Of a stretch of 39,408 bases of DNA, positions 34,201 through 39,408 are shown in pieces. The DNA comes from a virus. The stretch spans positions 1-39,408 of the IMG/VR virus record IMGVR_UViG_3300042731_001380; one strand, 5' to 3'. Within the stretch, counting starts at the first letter, position 1, and every line of letters begins with the position of its first letter. The notes beneath the pieces are model-generated. The model had not been told where the DNA came from. It did no database searches and saw only the letters and a list, made by a program, of their open reading frames with translations. A program made the position numbers and the translations under genes.

Positions 34201-34398
34201 ATGAAGACATTTAGACAACTGAGAGAAAATAAAGCGGTCATCAATAAAAAGATGGGCGGTTACCCAGTTGTCATCACCAAAACCCCAAAGGGTTACGAGC
34301 TGAAGATCGATGGTGATAAGGTAGATATTTTCAAAACACCTAAAGAGGCGGAGAAGACCGCGAAACAGGTCCTAAAGGACTTAGGTAAATTAAAATGA
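34201..34398 (+). CDS. Small basic core/internal protein with capsid-targeting-like N-terminus (65 aa)
   Basis: The protein lies where T4 has gene 68. Its N-terminus MKTFRQLRE resembles the capsid targeting sequence of T4 internal proteins (MKTYQEFIAE). It contains an L-x-E site (L7-R8-E9), the gp21 cleavage pattern. Cleavage there would leave a 56-residue, lysine-rich, basic peptide with a compact beta-hairpin-plus-helix look (GYELKIDGDKVDIF, then a Lys-rich helix). It starts the protease-capsid operon and overlaps gp21 (ATGA). A packaged, DNA-associated core protein is inferred; whether it is a true gp68 homologue is unclear. Confidence 0.7.
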   Translation: MKTFRQLRENKAVINKKMGGYPVVITKTPKGYELKIDGDKVDIFKTPKEAEKTAKQVLKDLGKLK

Positions 34399-35054
34399 AA
34401 CTGATTAGCGAATACGTAGAAAACGACATCGAATGCATCGTTGAAGCCAAAGAGAATGGTGAGAAGAACTATGTCATTGAAGGTGTGTTCGCACAAGCAG
34501 ATCAAAAGAATCGTAACGGACGTATCTACCCTAAACCAATCATGGAGAAGGCAGTAAATACGTACGTTGAAAATCAGGTTAGTAAGAAGCGCGCAGTCGG
34601 TGAGTTGAATCACCCTGAAGGCCCTACTGTTAACCTAGATAAAGTTTCCCACTTAATTACTGACTTGAAATTGGAAGGTAATAATGTGATTGGAAAGGCA
34701 CAAATATTGGATACTCCGATGGGTAAGATCGTTAAAGGTCTCTTAGAGGGTGGTGTTCAGTTAGGCGTGTCAACTCGTGGAATGGGAAGTCTTGAGAGTA
34801 GAAACGGCGTAATGTACGTCAAAGAAGACTTTATTCTTAGTACGGTAGATATCGTACAAGATCCCTCTGCACCAGATGCATTTGTTAATGGTATAATGGA
34901 AGGTGTAGATTGGGTCTGGAATAATGGTGTTCTTGAGCCTCAAGCGATTGAAGAGATAGAGACTGAAATCAAAACAGCACCGGCTGCAGTTCGACCTGAA
35001 GTGCAAATACGTGAGTTTAAGAATTTCCTCTCGTTAATCAAATCTAAACTATAA
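34395..35054 (+). CDS. 21: Prohead maturation protease gp21-like (219 aa)
   Basis: This is a serine protease that assembles in the prohead core and cleaves scaffold and capsid proteins during maturation. Family landmarks are NRNGRIYPKPIMEKAV, a catalytic His73 in GELNHPEG, and Ser126 in LGVSTRGMG. The stretch IVQDPSAPDAFV probably holds further active-site residues. The length is close to T4 gp21 (212). It starts inside the stop of the 65-residue core gene and precedes gp22 by ten bases. Confidence 0.93.
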   Translation: MKLISEYVENDIECIVEAKENGEKNYVIEGVFAQADQKNRNGRIYPKPIMEKAVNTYVENQVSKKRAVGELNHPEGPTVNLDKVSHLITDLKLEGNNVIGKAQILDTPMGKIVKGLLEGGVQLGVSTRGMGSLESRNGVMYVKEDFILSTVDIVQDPSAPDAFVNGIMEGVDWVWNNGVLEPQAIEEIETEIKTAPAAVRPEVQIREFKNFLSLIKSKL

Positions 35055-35064
35055 GGAGTCATCT

Positions 35065-36117
35065 ATGACTGATCTTAATCAAGAAGTCGAAGTTGAAATC
35101 CGCGATACAGATGTTGAAACTAACGATGTAGCGGAGGAAACTCTGGACGAAGCGAAAGAGCCAGGCACTAACGGCGATGCGAAATCTGTGAAGGGACAAC
35201 CTGTCTCTGAGCCAGAGTCAATCGCAACTGTCGATAAGGCGGCAAAAGGCGCTACTTCTAAGCAGGCACCACCAAAGACTAAGGCAGGTATGTTGAACGC
35301 AATGTATCAGACTGCTTCAAAAATGAAGAAGGCTGACCTACAAGCGGCGTACACTGCAGTATGTGAAGCGGCAGGTGTTGAACTAGAAGACGTAGCGGAA
35401 CTTGACACATCTGCAGAACTATCTGCAATCGTTGAAGGTGAAGCGACTCTATCTGAAGAATTCAAGGAAAAGACTGCGGTAATCTTCGAAGCGGCTGTAA
35501 AGACTAAGCTGTCTGAAGAAGTCACTCGTCTTGAAGAACAGTATGCTGAAGAACTAGCCGAAGAAGTCGAGACTATCAAGTCTGACCTAGTCGGTAAAGT
35601 TGATTCTTACCTAAACTATGTAGTTGAATCTTGGATGGAAGAAAACAAGTTGGCGATTCAGAACGGTCTACGTACTGAGATCGCTGAAAACTTCATGAAC
35701 TCAATGAAGGACCTATTCGTAGAGTCTTACGTTGAAGTTCCTGAGTCTAAGGTAGACCTAGTTGATGAACTAGCAGAGCAGGTATCTGAGTTAGAAGAGA
35801 AACTAAACTCAACTACTGGTGACGCTATTTCACTTGCAGAAGAACTAGAGACTTACAAGCGTAACACTATTATCGCTGAAGCCTCTCGTGATCTTGCAGA
35901 CACTCAAGCAGAAAAGTTACGTGAACTTGCAGAGAGCGTTGACTTCGAGAACGAAGACCAATTCGTCAAGAAAGTTGCGACTATCAAAGAATCATACTTT
36001 TCAAAAGAAATCCCAGAGCAAATTGAAGAATCAGTTTCAGAAGAAGCTGAGGAAGTAGAAGTATCCGGCCTAATGGAGAACTACTTGAACGCTCTACGCA
36101 AAACCTCTAAAAAATAA
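35065..36117 (+). CDS. 22: Prohead scaffold protein gp22-like (350 aa)
   Basis: This is the major internal scaffold around which the capsid forms and which the gp21 protease then degrades. The protein is acidic and almost wholly helical, with a disordered N-terminal third rich in Glu, Lys, Ala and Gly. A long helical centre follows (KTKLSEEVTRLEEQYAEELA; VDLVDELAEQVSELEEKLN). L-x-E sites suited to gp21 cleavage are visible. It is longer than T4 gp22 (269). The ATG follows an AAGGAGT ribosome-binding site, and the next gene is the capsid protein. Confidence 0.88.
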   Translation: MTDLNQEVEVEIRDTDVETNDVAEETLDEAKEPGTNGDAKSVKGQPVSEPESIATVDKAAKGATSKQAPPKTKAGMLNAMYQTASKMKKADLQAAYTAVCEAAGVELEDVAELDTSAELSAIVEGEATLSEEFKEKTAVIFEAAVKTKLSEEVTRLEEQYAEELAEEVETIKSDLVGKVDSYLNYVVESWMEENKLAIQNGLRTEIAENFMNSMKDLFVESYVEVPESKVDLVDELAEQVSELEEKLNSTTGDAISLAEELETYKRNTIIAEASRDLADTQAEKLRELAESVDFENEDQFVKKVATIKESYFSKEIPEQIEESVSEEAEEVEVSGLMENYLNALRKTSKK

Positions 36118-36128
36118 GGAAGACTAAA

Positions 36129-37406
36129 ATGAATCAATCATTCGACAAATTGATCGAAAAGTGGTCTCCAGTTCTTAATGAAGAATCTGCGGGCCAAATC
36201 AACGATCACCATCGTAAGGCAGTTACAGCTGCTATCCTAGAAAACCAAGAACGCGCAATGATGGAAGAGCGCACTGCAATGCAAGGCTTCATGACTGAAG
36301 ACGCATCTGGCGGCGCGAACACTGGATCTGCAGCGAACTGGGATCCAGTATTGATCTCTCTAGTTCGTCGTTCTATGCCTAACCTAATGGCGTACGACAT
36401 CTGTGGCGTTCAGCCAATGTCTGGTCCAACTGGCTTGATCTTCGCAATGAAGTCTCGTTACGGTTCTGGTAAGACTACTTCTCCAGAGGCACTATTCCAA
36501 GAAGCTGATACTGGTTTCTCTGGTACTGGTACTCACCCTAACGGTGAAGCAATGTCTACTGCAGCTGCAGAGGCTCTAGGTCGTTCTGGTAACGACGTTG
36601 AAGGCAACCCAGCAGGTTCTTTCGCAGAGATGGGCTTCACTATCGAGAAGGCAACTGTAACCGCTAAGTCACGTGCATTGAAGGCAGAGTACTCGCTAGA
36701 ACTTGCACAAGACTTGAAAGCGATCCACGGCCTAGACGCTGAGACTGAGTTGGCGAACATCTTGTCAACTGAGATCCTAGCGGAAATCAACCGTGAAGTT
36801 GTCCACGCGATCAACTCTACTGCAATCCAAGGCGCAACTACTTCTAACATCAATGCTCCAGGCACTTTCGACCTAGACCTAGATGCAGACGGTCGTTGGT
36901 CAGCTGAGAAGTTCAAGGGTCTAGTTGTACAACTTGACCGTGAAGCAAACCAAATCGCGAAAGAAACTCGTCGCGGTAAGGGTAACGTCGTAGTATGTTC
37001 TTCTGACGTTGCAACTGCTCTAGCAGCTTCTGGTATGTTGGATTACACTCCAGCGATGTCTACTTCATTGTCAATCGACGACACTGGTAACACTTTCGCA
37101 GGTACTCTAAACGGACGCATCAAGGTCTACATCGATCCATATGCATCTTCTGACTACATCACTGTAGGCTACAAGGGTACTAACGCATACGACGCAGGTA
37201 TCTTCTACTGCCCATACGTACCACTACAGATGGTCAAGGCAGTTGGTGAGGATGATTTCCAGCCACGTATCGGGTTCAAGACTCGTTACGGCATGGTATC
37301 AAACCCATTCGTTGGTTCACCACCACCAAGCGGCATCGCGTCGAACAACATCTACTACCGTTCATTCGCGGTAGCGAACATCATGGGTACTTCTACTACT
37401 GTATAA
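36129..37406 (+). CDS. 23: Major capsid protein gp23-like (425 aa)
   Basis: This is the HK97-fold shell protein. Diagnostic phrases are FDKLIEKWSPVLNEES at the N-terminus and WDPVLISLVRRSMPNLMAYD, where the mature domain begins. ICGVQPMSGPTGLIFAMKSR and YCPYVPLQMVKAVGEDDFQP follow, and near the end comes RIGFKTRYGMVSNPFV. The gp21 cleavage site is probably after Glu57 (FMTE-D), which would remove a helical propeptide. The length is shorter than T4 gp23 (521), as in many marine T4-like phages. No gp24 (vertex) paralogue follows. A strong ribosome-binding site (AAGGA) and a strong terminator bracket the gene. Confidence 0.96.
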   Translation: MNQSFDKLIEKWSPVLNEESAGQINDHHRKAVTAAILENQERAMMEERTAMQGFMTEDASGGANTGSAANWDPVLISLVRRSMPNLMAYDICGVQPMSGPTGLIFAMKSRYGSGKTTSPEALFQEADTGFSGTGTHPNGEAMSTAAAEALGRSGNDVEGNPAGSFAEMGFTIEKATVTAKSRALKAEYSLELAQDLKAIHGLDAETELANILSTEILAEINREVVHAINSTAIQGATTSNINAPGTFDLDLDADGRWSAEKFKGLVVQLDREANQIAKETRRGKGNVVVCSSDVATALAASGMLDYTPAMSTSLSIDDTGNTFAGTLNGRIKVYIDPYASSDYITVGYKGTNAYDAGIFYCPYVPLQMVKAVGEDDFQPRIGFKTRYGMVSNPFVGSPPPSGIASNNIYYRSFAVANIMGTSTTV

Positions 37407-37452
37407 GTCTCATTAGTTCAATAAAAAGAACTGGTTTCAAGCTAGTCATTTT

Positions 37453-37480
37453 AGGGGAGTCTTCGGACTCCCTTTTTTTT
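37453..37480 (+). terminator. Strong UUCG-loop terminator after the capsid gene
   Basis: GGGAGTC at 37455-37461 pairs with GACTCCC at 37466-37472 across a TTCG tetraloop, followed by eight Ts. It ends the protease-capsid transcription unit. Confidence 0.93.
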
Positions 37481-37483
37481 GTG

Positions 37484-37491
37484 TATAAATA
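37484..37491 (+). promoter_or_regulatory. T4-type late promoter box
   Basis: Exact TATAAATA four bases after the T-run of the gp23 terminator and 20 bases before the ATG at 37512. It is the last late box before the recombination genes. Confidence 0.8.
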
Positions 37492-37511
37492 TGGACTACT
37501 GAGGACATATT

Positions 37512-37982
37512 ATGAGTCTAACAACTAACAAAAACTTTTTGCAACCTACAGGGTTTCGTGTCATCATTGACCGCGAGAAGTATGCGAACCTAGAGTTCTT
37601 TGCGCAGTCGGTGAATCACCCTGGCTCCGCAGTAGATGCTCGCGAGATCCCGCTGGCGAAACTACAGAACCTACCTATCGGTGGTGATAAGATATCATAC
37701 GCAGAGTTAAGTATCAATTTGATCGTGGATGAAGACATGACCGCGTACAAGGAGATGCAGTCGTGGCTGGAACGCACCGTCGCAGAGAACGATACGACAT
37801 CACTATATAATGATATAACCGTTGTGATCCTAACAAGTCATAACAATGCGAATCAACAGATACGATACAAGAACTGTATCCCTGTTAGTATTGGAACCAT
37901 CGAGTTCACTTCCACTGCAGGTGATACCACATTCATTACGTTTGACGCTACATTTAGATACAGTGAATTTGAAATACAATGA
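37512..37982 (+). CDS. Tail-tube-like structural protein (156 aa)
   Basis: The layout matches gp19-type tube proteins: FFAQSVNHPG in the place of the tube protein's CKAAQLPAS, then GGDKISYAELSINLIVDEDM and a Trp-containing helix (EMQSWLERTV). A strand pair ending RYKNCIPVSIGTIEFTST parallels FRGCFPTNVASIDLS in gp19. It is therefore probably a second tube-fold protein, such as a tube initiator or terminator or a baseplate hub component. From memory, similar proteins sit beside gp23 in cyanophages. It has its own late promoter and a TGAGGA ribosome-binding site, and its stop overlaps the next gene (ATGA). Confidence 0.72.
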   Translation: MSLTTNKNFLQPTGFRVIIDREKYANLEFFAQSVNHPGSAVDAREIPLAKLQNLPIGGDKISYAELSINLIVDEDMTAYKEMQSWLERTVAENDTTSLYNDITVVILTSHNNANQQIRYKNCIPVSIGTIEFTSTAGDTTFITFDATFRYSEFEIQ

Positions 37983-38626
37983 GTCTGAAAAAATTTGAGA
38001 TCAAGAACGCAAATGTTGTTGCGATTCTTGAAGATTTTCGTTATACTTACCGTGAGCTCTACAACCCCGAAGAAACAAACGAATGTATGTTTCCTCGTTA
38101 CGTAGACAAGGCGGACTACTACACAGGCCCTGAGTTCCTCAAGGTCATACTTGATCAAGGTGAAGAACACTTGGGTGCCGCAGAGGTATCGGTGTGTTAT
38201 CCGATCAAACCGCATCACTACAACGGGACTCATCCCGATGAGTATCAGAAGACATGGTCTAGCCTAGACGGAACACTAAAGGAAGAGTTGGGTCTATCGT
38301 CTAGCGCACTGTCTACTCTCTACCCACCCAATGGATTTATTGGTTGGCACAACAACGCAAACGCATCTGCATACAATCTCATCTTCTCATGGTCAGAGAA
38401 TGGTGACGGGTGGTTCCGTTACATTGATCCAGTGAGTGGTGAAGAGATCACCGTGCAGGATGAGAAAGGCTGGAACCTAAAGGCAGGTCACTTCGGTCAG
38501 TACGGTTCAGGCGACGTGGTGTACCACTGCGCACGTACCAACTGTTATCGAATGACACTGAGTTACGTACTTGGGCACAACCAAGATTACTGGCAAGATT
38601 GTATTGACTACATCACCAATCCGTGA
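37979..38626 (+). CDS. 2OG-Fe(II) oxygenase-like protein, second copy (215 aa)
   Basis: This is a paralogue of the protein at 12859. LYPPNGFIGWHNNANAS gives His124. YNLIFSWSENGDGWFRYIDP and LKAGHFG follow, then a second His (183) in YHCAR and Arg191 in YRMTLSYVLG. As in the other copy, the residue two after the first His is Asn instead of the usual Asp/Glu. It is slightly shorter, and its N-terminal 75 residues differ from those of the first copy. The gene overlaps the tube-like gene by four bases, so it would be made late, with the virion proteins. A target cannot be named. Confidence 0.62.
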   Translation: MSLKKFEIKNANVVAILEDFRYTYRELYNPEETNECMFPRYVDKADYYTGPEFLKVILDQGEEHLGAAEVSVCYPIKPHHYNGTHPDEYQKTWSSLDGTLKEELGLSSSALSTLYPPNGFIGWHNNANASAYNLIFSWSENGDGWFRYIDPVSGEEITVQDEKGWNLKAGHFGQYGSGDVVYHCARTNCYRMTLSYVLGHNQDYWQDCIDYITNP

Positions 38627-38632
38627 TATACT
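38604..38632 (+). promoter_or_regulatory. Sigma70-like promoter before uvsY
   Basis: A -35 box TTGACT (38604-38609) and a -10 box TATACT (38627-38632) are separated by exactly 17 bases; each matches the sigma70 consensus at five of six positions. They straddle the stop of the oxygenase-like gene and lie just upstream of uvsY. This would be an early or middle promoter read by host polymerase, unlike the TATAAATA boxes before the virion genes. Confidence 0.75.
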
Positions 38633-38659
38633 ATACCTTTTGCACCGTAGGTTTACACG

Positions 38660-39103
38660 ATGGATTTAGACTCTATTAAAAGAGAGTGGGAGGAGGATTG
38701 CGTAATCCCCGAACATCGACTTGACGAAGTATCTCGCCAAACTCCTAGTTTACACGCTAAGTATCTAGGGTACAGGTCACTTGCAAAGTTGCAGCTGAAA
38801 CGCGCAGAGAACGCACAGAAGACTTTGCTGTTGCAGAAGTGGAAGTACTACAACGGTAAGATGGACGAAGATGAATTACGTGCGACTGGATGGGATTTAG
38901 ATCCCTTCAACGGACTAAAGGTTTTAAAGGGTGATATGGACCTGTATTATGATGCAGATCCCGAGATACAAAAGTCCGAAGAACGAATAGCGTATCTTAA
39001 AGAAATAATAGATACTATTACAGATATTGTTGATACTTTAAAATGGAGGCACCAGACAATCAAGAATATGATTGACTGGAGGAAGTTTGAGGCCGGTGGA
39101 TAA
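38660..39103 (+). CDS. uvsY: UvsY-like recombination mediator (147 aa)
   Basis: UvsY loads the UvsX recombinase onto single-stranded DNA coated with gp32, for recombination-dependent replication and repair. The protein matches in size (T4 UvsY is 137) and pattern: a short acidic N-terminus with LDSIKREWEEDC, a Lys/Arg-rich central helix (YRSLAKLQLKRAENAQK; LLQKWKYYNGKM), and the C-terminal helix IDTITDIVDTLKWRHQTIKN, which is typical of the hexamerising part. It is preceded by the sigma70-like promoter and overlaps the uvsW start, giving a small recombination operon. Confidence 0.9.
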   Translation: MDLDSIKREWEEDCVIPEHRLDEVSRQTPSLHAKYLGYRSLAKLQLKRAENAQKTLLLQKWKYYNGKMDEDELRATGWDLDPFNGLKVLKGDMDLYYDADPEIQKSEERIAYLKEIIDTITDIVDTLKWRHQTIKNMIDWRKFEAGG

Positions 39104-39408
39104 TAAAATACGAATAAGGATGGTCAACCACAGTTACTTTGCTGTGGAGGCTCATCCCGCACAGGAGAACGAATTGCGAGAGTATTTCTCGTTTTTCGTC
39201 CCTGGCTACAAGTTCATGCCTGCGTATAAACGTAAGGTTTGGGACGGGCGTGTCAAACTCTACAACACCATAACTAAACAAATGAACGTGGGTCTCTACA
39301 CGCACCTACGTCGATTCTGCGCAGATCGATTCTACCAACTAGAAATCCTACAACACGAACAGTACGGTATTCCGTCATACAAAGACGAAGTCGATCACCC
39401 GACACTGA
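39096..39408 (+). CDS. uvsW: UvsW helicase, N-terminal part (3' truncated)
   Basis: The frame runs from a GTG at 39096 to the window end, giving 104 complete codons. The translation begins MDNKIRIRMVNHSYFAVEAH, continues ELREYFSFFVPGYKFMPAYK, and then KVWDGRVKLYN. This aligns with the N-terminal domain of T4 UvsW (MDIKVHFHDFSH; LRDFFSF; WDGRIRL), an SF2 helicase that unwinds branched DNA and R-loops. The GTG start is preferred over an ATG at 39120 because it restores the conserved N-terminus and has a GGAGGAAG ribosome-binding site about ten bases upstream. It overlaps uvsY by eight bases. The helicase motifs lie beyond the window. Confidence 0.85.
   Translation, partial: MDNKIRIRMVNHSYFAVEAHPAQENELREYFSFFVPGYKFMPAYKRKVWDGRVKLYNTITKQMNVGLYTHLRRFCADRFYQLEILQHEQYGIPSYKDEVDHPTL

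Noticed and set aside
36129-37406. Search for a gp24 vertex paralogue next to gp23
   Set aside because: No second capsid-like gene is present in the window. The following gene has a tube-like layout instead.

Overview
The window is a block of the structural-gene region of a T4-like contractile-tailed phage (Caudoviricetes, T4 superfamily). The clearest evidence is the run of T4-type morphogenesis genes in canonical order: neck gp13 and gp14, gp15, terminase gp16/gp17, sheath gp18, tube gp19, portal gp20, core proteins in the gene 67/68 slots, protease gp21, scaffold gp22 and capsid gp23. UvsY and the start of UvsW follow. Ten exact TATAAATA boxes (the T4 late promoter core) lie in gene gaps, start a few codons upstream, or overlap a stop codon. 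Moderate GC, tail proteins resembling those of marine T4-like phages (recognised from memory) and the oxygenase-like paralogues fit a marine relative of the cyano-/pelagi-/vibriophage branch. The host cannot be read from the sequence. All genes lie on the + strand. I saw no tRNA, rRNA, CRISPR, insertion sequence or integrase. No gene-free stretch exceeds about 145 bp; the largest are 34058-34200 and 5723-5839.

Layout. 1-5720: the 3' end of a large virion protein, a small coiled-coil protein, a tail fibre, a GT-A-type glycosyltransferase, two small proteins sharing a YGL/FDSR domain, and a tail-fibre assembly chaperone. 5840-11575: one 1911-residue protein dominated by an almost unbroken tetrapeptide (12-bp) repeat. 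11680-13569: an unknown charged protein, a second glycosyltransferase and a 2OG-Fe(II)-oxygenase-like protein. 13633-25185: an Ig-like small structural protein, a fibre-associated protein, a small structural protein and two giant fibres (1679 and 1570 residues) built from an 18-residue helical repeat. The second fibre carries a propeller-like head and two inserted beta modules. 25283-37406: neck to capsid. 37512-39408: a second tail-tube-like protein, a second oxygenase-like protein, uvsY and partial uvsW.

How the parts fit together. Late promoters and hairpin terminators divide the region into late transcription units. Immediately upstream of uvsY the signal changes to a sigma70-like promoter (TTGACT, 17 bp, TATACT), as expected at the junction between late virion genes and earlier recombination genes. 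The accessory tail region (1-25185) holds five large fibre or adhesin-type proteins together with sugar-transfer and oxygenase-like enzymes. This suggests an elaborate and possibly modified host-contact apparatus. The most unusual element is the tetrapeptide-repeat giant, which follows simple sequence 'grammar' rules and has no function I can assign.
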